Below are positions 42,830 through 49,741 of a stretch of 55,903 bases of DNA, one piece after another. The DNA comes from Acinetobacter parvus DSM 16617 = CIP 108168 (GTDB lineage: Bacteria > Pseudomonadota > Gammaproteobacteria > Pseudomonadales > Moraxellaceae). The first letter of the stretch is position 1. Every line of letters starts with the position of its first letter. The stretch spans positions 429,819 through 485,721 of the forward strand of contig NZ_KB849212.1 of assembly GCF_000368025.1 (NCBI RefSeq), written 5' to 3'. The notes under the pieces are model-generated. The model saw only the letters and a list, made by a program, of their open reading frames with translations, was not told the DNA's origin and made no database searches. The position numbers were made by a program, and so were the translations under genes.

Positions 42830-43782
42830 AGCATACCCTCCAAATCAATATCATCGACAGCAGGCGCGTAATCCTGTGGCTCGCCCCACGCGTCATTCAC
42901 ATTTCTGTTCACCGTGGTATTTGTTTTGCTTGATGGTTTCTGTTGTCCAGATGGTTTGATTTTTTTGAACTCAAGAATCAACCACTGAGCAAACTTTCTC
43001 GTTCGTTGGTTTTCGGTGAGATCTGTTTTGTTTTCCCAGTGGGCGTTGAAGTTACCCAAGTGAAATTCGTAATCTGCCATTGAGATAACTTGCTCAGCTT
43101 GAACACCCATGCTTTGTCGAATTACGTTCAACAGGATTTCAAATTCAGGTTTCCAAGAATCGCTCTGAGCAAAATTTTCGTTTTCGCTTAGTGTGTGTGT
43201 ATTAATATTATCTATTCTATTCTGTGTCTTATCTGTTGCGATCCCGACAGGATTAGGGTTGCCATCGCCCCCCGATCGGGACTCGACAATTTTGGCAATC
43301 TTCTTTGTTAAGGCTTTGGATTGGGGGGCGATACTTTTTAATCTATAAACTGCATCGCATAGTTGAGCCTGCAACTCAGAAGTATCTATCTGAATTTCCC
43401 AGCGCTTGGCATTGCCCTGTGCGCCAGAGATAGCGCTGGCAAGCTTTTCAAGCCATGCTTCCAGTGCTTTCTCGGCCACTACAGGATGATATAAACGCCC
43501 ATCACCACCATCTACCCAGCCGCGTAATGCGTGTTCTTTTACCTTTTTCCACTTGCTACCCATGCCAGATAAGTGAGCAAGCATCTTGTCATTATTTGGA
43601 ATACTTGCCGCAGGAATTTGTGACCACGATTTCAACCAAAGTGTCATGCTTGCAACTTTTTCTGAATCTTCGCCAAGAATCCATGTTTCAGAATTCAAAA
43701 GACGGTCAATATCAAGTGGCATAAATGGAAAACTTGATACGTCACATTCCTTTGGCGTGAGTGGAGTCTTTAAATTACTCAT
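42826..43782 (-). CDS. Replication initiation protein (DUF1376 plus DnaT-like domain)
   Basis: The 318-residue protein has an N-terminal DUF1376 domain (FPFMPLDIDRLLNSETWILG, KMLAHLSGMGSKWKKVKEHA), a low-complexity linker, and a C-terminal DnaT-like single-strand-binding region (FHLGNFNAHWENKTDLTENQ, RKFAQWLILEF). This is the usual composition of phage replication initiators encoded before a DnaC-like loader. The linker region coincides with an AT-rich segment and dyads that could be the origin. Confidence 0.8.
   Translation of the reverse strand: MSNLKTPLTPKECDVSSFPFMPLDIDRLLNSETWILGEDSEKVASMTLWLKSWSQIPAASIPNNDKMLAHLSGMGSKWKKVKEHALRGWVDGGDGRLYHPVVAEKALEAWLEKLASAISGAQGNAKRWEIQIDTSELQAQLCDAVYRLKSIAPQSKALTKKIAKIVESRSGGDGNPNPVGIATDKTQNRIDNINTHTLSENENFAQSDSWKPEFEILLNVIRQSMGVQAEQVISMADYEFHLGNFNAHWENKTDLTENQRTRKFAQWLILEFKKIKPSGQQKPSSKTNTTVNRNVNDAWGEPQDYAPAVDDIDLEGML
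43190..43332. other. Candidate replication origin inside the initiator gene
   Basis: Inside the linker-coding part are an AT-rich stretch (about 43193-43240), a perfect 10-bp palindrome CCCGATCGGG (43271-43280) and a perfect 10-bp inverted pair ATCGCCCCCC (43264-43273) and GGGGGGCGAT (43323-43332). Lambda-type phages carry their origin inside the initiator gene. No clear direct iterons were found, so this remains a candidate. Confidence 0.35.
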
Positions 43783-44609
43783 AACACCTCACTGAATAAA
43801 TCATGTTGATTTTCAGCTTGTGGATTTATCCAAAGCACTTCTTCACGCAAAACAGAACCAGATTGCCCTGATGCTGCAACAGACTTTTTAACTTTTTTCC
43901 AATCTAGTGCTTCATAAATTGGATGTTCATATCCACATAAAATGATTTTTCCCTTGCAAGCTTTTAGGACTGATACAAGCTGCTCATGATCTACATTGGT
44001 CATCTCGTGGCGATATGCCTTTCCGCCTATGTTTCGGGTATCAAGAACGTATGGAGGGTCCACAAAAAACAAAGTATCTTTACGGTCATGATCCTGAATT
44101 ACCTTGACTGCATCACGATTCTCAATCAGAACCTTTTTAAGTCTTTCAGCAGCTTGAAGTATTAATTCTGGTTGGCGCTGCCAAATAGTCACAATGTCGC
44201 TGCCAGTTCTTGCAGTATCAAGTCGAAAGCCTGTATTGCCTTTTGTTGCACCAGCACTACCAAAGCCCATTTGTGCACGTATCGCCAAACGTCTAGCTTG
44301 CTCAACCTTACATGTGGTATCAGCTCGAGCATTTAAAAACTCAGTGCGTGAATATGGCGTGAGCTCAATTTGTTTCGCTAATTCAATTGAAAGATTTGGA
44401 TCACGTATAACTTCAAAGAAATTTACGACATCACTATCAAGATCGTTATAAACTTCCATACGGCTTGGCTGTTTTGACAAAAGAACAGATGCTCCACCAC
44501 CAAATGGTTCAACATATGTCTCATGAGGAGGGAAATGGCTAATAATCCAGTCTGCAATTCGGAATTTTCCACCGTGATACCGCATGAGGGGATGTGTAAA
44601 ACTTGTCAT
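43779..44609 (-). CDS. DNA adenine methyltransferase (D12 class)
   Basis: The 276-residue enzyme has the AdoMet-binding YVEPFGGGASV (about 32-42), the catalytic FFVDPPYVLD (DPPY motif) and the N-terminal RYHGGKFRIADW of the DpnM/Dam alpha class. It would add a methyl group to N6 of adenine; the target cannot be read from sequence. It overlaps the cytosine methyltransferase gene by 4 bases. No restriction endonuclease is nearby, which fits protection of phage DNA. Confidence 0.92.
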   Translation of the reverse strand: MTSFTHPLMRYHGGKFRIADWIISHFPPHETYVEPFGGGASVLLSKQPSRMEVYNDLDSDVVNFFEVIRDPNLSIELAKQIELTPYSRTEFLNARADTTCKVEQARRLAIRAQMGFGSAGATKGNTGFRLDTARTGSDIVTIWQRQPELILQAAERLKKVLIENRDAVKVIQDHDRKDTLFFVDPPYVLDTRNIGGKAYRHEMTNVDHEQLVSVLKACKGKIILCGYEHPIYEALDWKKVKKSVAASGQSGSVLREEVLWINPQAENQHDLFSEVL

Positions 44610-45901
44610 ATTAATGTCGCCCCCTGTAAATATAATTTGAGGCGGACACCAATCCAGCGCATAACATTCACAGCCATACTATTGCCAATGGTTTTGTAGC
44701 GTTTTCCTGCTGGAACCTTAGGCACATTGGTGTAATTATCTGGAAAACCTTGTAAACGTTCACACTCAACTTCTGTTAAGTAACGTGCCAAATAGAAAAT
44801 ATACGGCGGTATGTGTTGAAAAATTGCTTGCTGGATAGGTCCACCACCTTTACCACCACAACGCAAAGTGGGTGCTATATTTACAGACAGATCACGCAAG
44901 GCATCATTTTTGGTGCCACATAAAACGACACCATGCCGATCCATTGTTGTAAGCGTTGGTGCCTGTTCTTCCTTAAAGCCAATACCATAAGTCTTAACAA
45001 CATATCCTCGATCATTGTTTGCCATGAGCGTTGGATACAATTCATTTGAAATGGCTGCGTTTACCGTCATGCCACCAACACCAATGGCTTGCTTAATGTA
45101 GTAATCACCGCAAAAAGCCTCTTGATTACCCAGCCATTTCTTTTCGCCGTGGGATGCTAGAATGGGTGGAGTGTAGGTTTTGCCGCTAATAGTCTGGCTT
45201 GCTCTTGTAGGGTGAATTGAACAATTGGTGGTAACACTTTGCCCTTTGCGGCCGCTCTGCGTAGAATCCCCGTGCAGGCTTTTTCGCTCAAAAAGTATTT
45301 CTCCGATACTTTCTGTTCTAGCACTTGCGACAACAAACACGCGCTTACGGCGTTGGGCGAGTCCGAAATGTTGAGCATCAAGGACTCTCCAATAGACCTG
45401 TCGAGATGGTCCAAACACACAACCAGCGTTTGTCCATCGCTTCCCTGACGGCTTGAGTTCACACCCCGCACCTGACAATCCCCCCAGAAAGCAGCCGAAA
45501 GCGTTGTCTTTGACATTGAGGACACCTGGCACGTTCTCCCAGACAACGATGCAGGGCTCTTGCCCGCGAATAAGTCTTGCTGAATCGATTTCATCGGCTA
45601 GTTTTAAAAACTCCAAAGTTAATTGTCCACGCTCATCATCAAGTGATTGACGTAAACCAGCGACTGAATAAGCCTGACAAGGTGTTCCTGCGACCAAAAT
45701 ATCTGGTGCTTCAACTTCACCAGTTTTTACCCTGTCACGAATTAAGGTCATATCACCAAGATTCACCACATCTGGATAGTGATGGTTTAAAATTAAACTT
45801 GGCGCATCTTCAATTTCCGCAAACCATGCAGGTGTAAAGCCGAGTTCATGCCAAGCAACAGTGGCAGCTTCGATACCAGAACAAACCGAACCGTATCTCA
45901 T
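44606..45901 (-). CDS. DNA cytosine-5 methyltransferase
   Basis: The 431-residue enzyme has motif I (GSVCSGIEAATVAW), motif IV with the catalytic Cys (VAGTPCQAYS), motif VI (VVWENVPG), motif VIII (AQRRKRVFVVAS) and motif X (GNSMAVNVMRW) in normal order. The long segment between VIII and IX should hold the target recognition domain. It modifies C5 of cytosine. It overlaps the adenine methyltransferase gene by 4 bases and the preceding small gene by 4 bases, forming a coupled cluster. Confidence 0.93.
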   Translation of the reverse strand: MRYGSVCSGIEAATVAWHELGFTPAWFAEIEDAPSLILNHHYPDVVNLGDMTLIRDRVKTGEVEAPDILVAGTPCQAYSVAGLRQSLDDERGQLTLEFLKLADEIDSARLIRGQEPCIVVWENVPGVLNVKDNAFGCFLGGLSGAGCELKPSGKRWTNAGCVFGPSRQVYWRVLDAQHFGLAQRRKRVFVVASARTESIGEILFERKSLHGDSTQSGRKGQSVTTNCSIHPTRASQTISGKTYTPPILASHGEKKWLGNQEAFCGDYYIKQAIGVGGMTVNAAISNELYPTLMANNDRGYVVKTYGIGFKEEQAPTLTTMDRHGVVLCGTKNDALRDLSVNIAPTLRCGGKGGGPIQQAIFQHIPPYIFYLARYLTEVECERLQGFPDNYTNVPKVPAGKRYKTIGNSMAVNVMRWIGVRLKLYLQGATLI

Positions 45902-46194
45902 ACTTCACCATCCTTTGGCTTGACGTAGCCACCAAATGAGTTGACGCGATCAGCATTAATAAGACTTGTCACAATCTGTTGAGCCAACCATTGTGTAATT
46001 CGAAATTGACGAGCCATAGCTTCAGTAAACTCAGCTTTGGTAACCGCTGCATTGTTTTCGTCATAACCCTTACTGCGCAGGTTTTGCTTTTTCTGCTCAA
46101 ACAAATGACCAAGCAAACGTAAAGCAGACTCATAAAATGATTGAACTTGTTGAGTTTGTTTAAACTCTGGTTGTTTTTGAAAGTTGGAGTTCAT
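45898..46194 (-). CDS. Small hypothetical protein upstream of the methyltransferases
   Basis: The 98-residue protein is largely helical (YESALRLLGHLFEQKKQN, AEFTEAMARQFRITQWLAQQ) with no recognised family. AAGGAGG precedes the ATG and it overlaps the next gene by 4 bases. A helix-turn-helix-like stretch in the second half could mean DNA binding, but that is uncertain. Confidence 0.55.
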   Translation of the reverse strand: MNSNFQKQPEFKQTQQVQSFYESALRLLGHLFEQKKQNLRSKGYDENNAAVTKAEFTEAMARQFRITQWLAQQIVTSLINADRVNSFGGYVKPKDGEV

Positions 46195-46532
46195 GAAACC
46201 TCCTTTTGAGCTTTTAATGCATTACTCAAATGGATCTGCACATCATTGGAAATCGTTCTGCATTTTGGAGAAATGTTGTTTTCAATGTGCTGATCATCAC
46301 CAAAAGTGGTTAATGCTGGCAAACGGCGTTGATTTATAAACTCAGCAACCGTGGCATGACGAATCAGATGATTAAGTGAAAAACTGTTATTTCCATTGAG
46401 TAACAAGCCATTTTTCTGCACTTGAGTTACAGTCATCAAATGATCAGGTTTAGATTCATCAATAAAAACAACCGTGTCACCTACAATAAAATCACTGTTG
46501 TTCGCTGCCACTGGTTTTGATATATTTGTCAT
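46191..46532 (-). CDS. Small hypothetical protein downstream of cII
   Basis: The protein has 113 residues from the ATG at 46532, chosen because AGGA lies 7 bases upstream; an ATG at 46538 is too close to it. The sequence has a beta-rich core (DFIVGDTVVFIDESKPDHLM, VQKNGLLLNGNNSFSL) that suggests a KOW/SH3-like fold. It lies in the position between lambda cII and O. The function is unknown. Confidence 0.5.
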   Translation of the reverse strand: MTNISKPVAANNSDFIVGDTVVFIDESKPDHLMTVTQVQKNGLLLNGNNSFSLNHLIRHATVAEFINQRRLPALTTFGDDQHIENNISPKCRTISNDVQIHLSNALKAQKEVS

Positions 46533-46590
46533 GTTCATTTCCTATAGTTATGAATGCCTAAGCCTGATCTAGTCCATCAGGCTTTTTCTT
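46498..46590 (+). ncRNA. Candidate OOP-like antisense RNA at the cII 3' end
   Basis: On the plus strand TTGTTC (46498-46503), a 17-base spacer and TATATT (46521-46526, preceded by TGA as an extended -10) would start RNA near 46533. AAGCCTGAT (46560-46568) and ATCAGGCTT (46576-46584) then form a hairpin followed by a T-run that lies inside the cII 3' end. The RNA would be about 55-60 bases, opposite to cII. Lambda makes OOP RNA in the same place and direction. The hairpin has no U-run for minus-strand transcripts, which supports this reading. Confidence 0.5.
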
Positions 46591-46957
46591 TTTCGTTATA
46601 TCCAAGCTCAATATCGATTCCAAAATCATCAATATCATCTTGAAAAAGGTCATCTACAGAATTAAGCCGCCCCATATATCCTTTGGCCATTGCCAATAAG
46701 GCAGCAAGTTTCTCCTTATGAATTAACTTGTATTTCTTAGGTACAATTTTTAATCCCATTGCATCCAATGCGGCGCAAGTATTTTCAAAGTCACTCAAAC
46801 CATTGCTTTTCTTGTCATTTTTCATTCTTGAGAATGTGGTTGGATCAAGTCCAATTGACTCTGCAATCTGTGCATTGTTAATGGTTGCAAGGACGCGCAT
46901 GACGCGTGAAATGCTATTTCTAGCGCTTGCAGTTAATTCTGTTGATACTTTGCTCAT
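46577..46957 (-). CDS. CII-like transcriptional activator
   Basis: The 126-residue protein has a helix-turn-helix core (ISRVMRVLATINNAQIAESI, LDPTTFSRMKNDKK) followed by an amphipathic region and an acidic C-terminus (DDLFQDDIDDFGIDIELGY), much like lambda CII but longer. The ATG at 46957 is preferred over 46960 for its spacing to AGGAG. It lies directly after cro, like cII, with a TTGC-N6-TTGC site across its own start. CII-type proteins promote lysogeny by activating the repressor. Confidence 0.8.
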   Translation of the reverse strand: MSKVSTELTASARNSISRVMRVLATINNAQIAESIGLDPTTFSRMKNDKKSNGLSDFENTCAALDAMGLKIVPKKYKLIHKEKLAALLAMAKGYMGRLNSVDDLFQDDIDDFGIDIELGYNEKEKA

Positions 46958-46963
46958 CATTGC
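46950..46963 (+). promoter_or_regulatory. CII box of a pRE-like promoter
   Basis: TTGCTCATCATTGC matches the CII consensus TTGC-N6-TTGC exactly and lies across the cII start codon on the strand that reads towards cI. In lambda the same box lies at the pRE -35, near the start of cII. A weak -10-like TAATGC follows at 46975-46980. Confidence 0.5.
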
Positions 46964-46965
46964 TC

Positions 46966-47217
46966 CTAAGCGGTTAATGCTTTTGTTTGCTTCTTGGGTT
47001 TGCGATATGGTCGAAGCTCGGGCCAGATATCTTGATAATTGTCTGGGAATAGCTCTTTTCGTGTGGCAATACCCAAATCTTCAGCAATTACAGCAAGTCT
47101 GATTTTTCGGTCTGGTGGTATGGCGTTCCAACCGCTAACTGATGCAGGAGTAATATCAAGCAATCTTGCCACTGCACTTACACCACCTAGAGCCTCTATA
47201 AGTTGTACGTCATTCAT
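46966..47217 (-). CDS. Cro-like repressor
   Basis: The 83-residue protein is a YdaS/Cro-type helix-turn-helix (residues 12-34, GVSAVARLLDITPASVSGW), first gene of the minus-strand early operon. The upstream 111 bases carry three operators shared with CI. AGGAG lies 6 bases before the ATG. It should compete with CI at these sites and turn down repressor synthesis after induction. The C-terminus is basic (RKPKKQTKALTA). Confidence 0.8.
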   Translation of the reverse strand: MNDVQLIEALGGVSAVARLLDITPASVSGWNAIPPDRKIRLAVIAEDLGIATRKELFPDNYQDIWPELRPYRKPKKQTKALTA

Positions 47218-47243
47218 AACGTGCTCCTAATTTATTAACATCA

Positions 47244-47271
47244 TTATTAGGCATTCCTTATTTTAAATCAA
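47244..47271 (-). promoter_or_regulatory. Early promoter PR (cro operon)
   Basis: On the minus strand TTGATT (47271-47266), 16 bases and TAATAA (47249-47244) face cro. The first operator overlaps the -10 and the second operator touches the -35, so repressor binding would block it. Confidence 0.6.
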
Positions 47272-47309
47272 TAGGAACACCTAATTTATTTCATGTTAGG
47301 ATTACCTAA
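47247..47309. promoter_or_regulatory. OR operator cluster (three sites)
   Basis: Three 14-base dyads follow TTAGG-N4-CCTAA: 47247-47260 (TTAGG-CATT-CCTTA), 47271-47284 (ATAGG-AACA-CCTAA) and 47296-47309 (TTAGG-ATTA-CCTAA, perfect). They are spaced 24 and 25 bases apart between the divergent cro and cI genes. The same dyad occurs three times at 49609-49667. Confidence 0.85.
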
Positions 47310-47328
47310 CAGTATGGGGATGGTTTTT

Positions 47329-48078
47329 ATGAATACGCTTGCTGAACGCCTTAGATATGCTATGGAAGTTTTACCATCGAAAAAAATTAAGGGGGTTGAT
47401 CTTGCGCGTGCTGTTGGTGTGAAGCCGCCATCGGTCAGTGATTGGTTATCAGGAAAATCTAAGACTATGGAGGGTGAAAATTTATTGCGGGCTGCCAAAC
47501 ACCTAAATGTAAATCCTCTTTGGCTGGCGAATGGGACGGGCTCTCCTGTTATTGAAGAAAAAATATCATCTCCCCAAAAAGATGAGGTCTATATCTCCCC
47601 TATTAGATTTGCGCCATCAGATGAAAAGAAAAACACTGTTCGTATTCCAGTGCATAAAAATGTGAAAGCATCCTGTGGGGATGGTGTTGCAAATTTTTTA
47701 GAAGATATTACAGATTATCTGGATATTGATCCAAACATATTGAAATTACTTGGGATTAAGGCAAATCCTAAAAATTTAAGAGTTATTTACTCTGCTGAAT
47801 ATAGTATGTGGCCTACTGTGGCTCCCGATAGCCCTTTATTCGTTGATATTTCCCCAATTGATACTGAAGCAATGATTAGCGGTGATGTTTATGTATTTCT
47901 ACATAATAATCTATTGCGTATGAAACGGGTTTTCATCAGTTATGGTGATGAAAAAACTGTACGCCTACAAAGCGACAATCCAGATAAGAAAAAGTATCCA
48001 GATGAGGTAATTACAAAAGAGCAGCTTAATGAGTTGAGTTTTGTTGGTCGGTTAGAGTCTGCATTGGTTAAACCATAG
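47329..48078 (+). CDS. CI-like prophage repressor (S24 autoprotease)
   Basis: The protein has 249 residues from the ATG at 47329, with GGGGATGG upstream; the upstream in-frame ATGs at 47293 and later lie in the operators and are rejected. An N-terminal HTH (about 19-45, KIKGVDLARAVGVKPPSVSDW) is followed by a linker and a LexA-like peptidase with a probable cleavage site Cys116-Gly117 (KASCGDG), nucleophile Ser159 (SAEYSMWP) and Lys199 (LRMKR). RecA-dependent self-cleavage would induce the phage on DNA damage. It is divergent from cro across OR. Confidence 0.92.
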   Translation: MNTLAERLRYAMEVLPSKKIKGVDLARAVGVKPPSVSDWLSGKSKTMEGENLLRAAKHLNVNPLWLANGTGSPVIEEKISSPQKDEVYISPIRFAPSDEKKNTVRIPVHKNVKASCGDGVANFLEDITDYLDIDPNILKLLGIKANPKNLRVIYSAEYSMWPTVAPDSPLFVDISPIDTEAMISGDVYVFLHNNLLRMKRVFISYGDEKTVRLQSDNPDKKKYPDEVITKEQLNELSFVGRLESALVKP

Positions 48079-48121
48079 TAAAAACCGTAAACCCTATATA
48101 GACATTCACAGGAATAAAATC

Positions 48122-48421
48122 ATGATCGCTACACTGAATAAAACAAAAACTTCCTTATCTATTAACAAACAAGAATTTAAGGCAGCACTGGGCAAGATTG
48201 GTGATGGTATTGATAAACAAATAGCATCACTTAAAAAGGCCAAGCAAAGCTATGATGCCGCAGAAATAGCGCGTGAGGTCATTAGTGAGGCCAATATCTT
48301 TGAAGCCATTATTGAGGGTTTTAATGAAGCTGAGAGTACAAATCTAAAACTTGCAGACATAAGCAATTTAGATCAAGCACAAGGCTGGGTTGATGAGTTT
48401 TTAGAAAAATACAGTGTTTAA
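48122..48421 (+). CDS. Unknown helical protein of the immunity region
   Basis: The 99-residue protein is almost entirely alpha-helical with a repeated Lys/Ala pattern (KQEFKAALGKIGDGIDKQIA, KKAKQSYDAAEIAREVIS) and an acidic end (LDQAQGWVDEFLEKYSV). It follows cI on the same strand in the lysogenic unit. There is no known domain. It could be part of the module with the next two genes or an independent accessory. Confidence 0.55.
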   Translation: MIATLNKTKTSLSINKQEFKAALGKIGDGIDKQIASLKKAKQSYDAAEIAREVISEANIFEAIIEGFNEAESTNLKLADISNLDQAQGWVDEFLEKYSV

Positions 48422-48549
48422 ATGATTTTGGGGGAAATTAAAACTATGAACCCAACGCCAAAAGTGTTTCGTTACTGAAAATTAATAGACTTTAAATTTG
48501 GATTTTCTTAAAATGAAAAAAATTTTTCAAAATTTGAGATTGTTTTGCT
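48422..48549. other. Spacer before the Panacea gene
   Basis: A GGGGGAA ribosome-like site precedes a ten-codon frame MNPTPKVFRY (48448-48480) that could be a leader peptide. The rest is AT-rich and may hold a promoter for the following pair, but no convincing hexamer pair was found. Confidence 0.3.
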
Positions 48550-49137
48550 ATGGATAATATTTTTTTATTCAATGAAAAAAAATTGACAGAAGCAGCAATT
48601 TTCTTTTTATTGCAGACACAGCATAAAAATATCAACATCTTAAAGTTGATGAAGTTGCTGTATTTATCGGAACGAAAATCCTTTGAGATGTTCCACACGC
48701 CAATCGTTGGGGATAGTCTCGTATCTATGAAAAATGGCCCTGTCCTATCTTTAACATTGGATAGGATCAATCATGGTAGTCAGAAAAAAACATACTGGGA
48801 TCAATTTATTTCCGATCGTACAAACCATGATATTGCATTAAAAACCAATATTGAAATTCAATCTGATGATGATCTTCTAGAGTTAAGTGATAATGACATC
48901 ACTGTTTTAAAACAAATATGGTTTGAGTTTGGTGGAAAAAATCAATGGGATCTAGTCGACTATACTCATGATAACTGCCCTGAATGGCGTAATCCAGGTT
49001 CTTCTATGTACCCTATTGAATATAATGATTTATTCAATGCCTTAGGATTTTCTCAAGAATTATCCAAGGAGATTATAGATCAGCTTGAATCACAAGCATA
49101 TATAAATCAGTCAGTTCAAATGATCAATAATCATTAG
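48550..49137 (+). CDS. Panacea-domain (SocA/DUF4065) antitoxin-like protein
   Basis: The 195-residue protein has the Panacea signatures: KLTEAAIFFLLQ, ILKLMKLLYLSERKSFE with a PIVGDSLVSMKNGPV turn, and towards the C-terminus the LVDYTHDNCPEWRNPG motif. Panacea domains are known as antitoxins that neutralise many different toxins. The next gene starts 11 bases later, as expected for a toxin-antitoxin pair. The pair is in the lysogenic unit between the two operator clusters, in the place of rexAB in lambda. The antitoxin role is inferred from family and context. Confidence 0.75.
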   Translation: MDNIFLFNEKKLTEAAIFFLLQTQHKNINILKLMKLLYLSERKSFEMFHTPIVGDSLVSMKNGPVLSLTLDRINHGSQKKTYWDQFISDRTNHDIALKTNIEIQSDDDLLELSDNDITVLKQIWFEFGGKNQWDLVDYTHDNCPEWRNPGSSMYPIEYNDLFNALGFSQELSKEIIDQLESQAYINQSVQMINNH

Positions 49138-49148
49138 GAAGATTTTGA

Positions 49149-49547
49149 ATGTCAGAGTGGAAAGCTGAAGCTGGTGATGCATTTTTTTGTCAGGCAGGGC
49201 CAACGGAACACTTATTTGTTGTATTGTTCGATCCTAATACTTACCCCAAAGAAGGCTACGGCAAGAGACTTTGCATTGTTTCTGTAAATTTTACATCTGT
49301 AACTACCGAAAAGAAAATTGATTCTGCTTGCATTATTGAAGCTGGAGAGCATTCATTTATCCAACATCAAAGTTATGTTCTTTATGAAAGAATCCAAATC
49401 ATGGATCATCAACATGTCTGCCAATGTGTAAATACAGGTGTATATCGCCCTGCTGAGAAAGTATCTGTTGACCTACTTAATCGAATTATTTTAGGAATCC
49501 AAGATTCCTCATTTACACCTAGAAAATATAAAAAATTATTTAAATAA
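49149..49547 (+). CDS. PemK-like small protein, candidate toxin partner
   Basis: The 132-residue protein starts GDAFFCQAGPTEHLFVVLFD with GKRLCIVSVNFTSV and EAGEHSFIQHQSYVLYERIQ, a pattern that looks like an SH3-type PemK/MazF-like barrel, and ends in a basic tail (SFTPRKYKKLFK). It directly follows the Panacea gene, so it is the obvious candidate toxin or effector. It could instead be a small regulatory protein. A terminator follows at 49565-49590. Confidence 0.5.
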   Translation: MSEWKAEAGDAFFCQAGPTEHLFVVLFDPNTYPKEGYGKRLCIVSVNFTSVTTEKKIDSACIIEAGEHSFIQHQSYVLYERIQIMDHQHVCQCVNTGVYRPAEKVSVDLLNRIILGIQDSSFTPRKYKKLFK

Positions 49548-49564
49548 AGAATTTTACTCTATTC

Positions 49565-49590
49565 AACCCACCCTGTGTGGGTTTTCTTTT
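49565..49590 (+). terminator. Terminator of the cI-Panacea unit
   Basis: AACCCAC (49565-49571) and GTGGGTT (49577-49583) pair perfectly around CCTGT, followed by TTCTTTT. It isolates the lysogenic unit from the second operator region, like the end of the lambda cI-rex unit. Confidence 0.8.
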
Positions 49591-49608
49591 GCCTATTAAA
49601 ACATAAAA

Positions 49609-49667
49609 TTAGGTAAACCTAAAATAAATTAGGAATACCTATTGACTAATTAATTAGGTTTACCTAA
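49609..49667. promoter_or_regulatory. OL operator cluster (three sites)
   Basis: Dyads TTAGG-TAAA-CCTAA (49609-49622), TTAGG-AATA-CCTAT (49629-49642) and TTAGG-TTTA-CCTAA (49654-49667) repeat the OR motif. Spacings are 20 and 25 bases. The last two flank or overlap the promoter at 49642-49670. The distance to OR is about 2.3 kb. Confidence 0.85.
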
Positions 49668-49670
49668 TAT
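49642..49670 (+). promoter_or_regulatory. Promoter PL of the recombination-excision operon
   Basis: TTGACT (49642-49647), a 17-base spacer and TAATAT (49665-49670) face the plus-strand operon. One operator lies at the -35 and another fills the spacer up to the -10, so bound repressor would block polymerase. Confidence 0.8.
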
Positions 49671-49688
49671 TTAATCACCAACAGCAAA

Positions 49689-49721
49689 AAGCCCTGCCGA
49701 CTCTCACATCAAACAGGGCTT
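49689..49721 (+). other. Leader stem-loop before the first PL gene
   Basis: AAGCCCTG (49689-49696) and CAGGGCTT (49714-49721) pair perfectly around a 17-base loop in the PL leader RNA, just before the ribosome site of the first gene. In lambda the nut/boxB hairpin is in the leader of pL; this one is larger. A role in antitermination or translation is a guess. Confidence 0.45.
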
Positions 49722-49741
49722 CCCACTACATGAGGTTCATT

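Noticed and set aside
45157..45594. 145-codon ORF on the same strand as the cytosine methyltransferase
   Set aside because: It lies wholly inside the methyltransferase gene in another frame; the methyltransferase motifs account for the DNA.
46560..46584. Hairpin as terminator of the minus-strand cII operon
   Set aside because: There is no U-run on the minus strand; the T-run is on the plus side, so it was assigned to the antisense unit.
48492..48770. 92-codon minus-strand ORF near the Panacea gene
   Set aside because: It is antisense to the Panacea gene start and its AT-rich leader; no ribosome site or domain.
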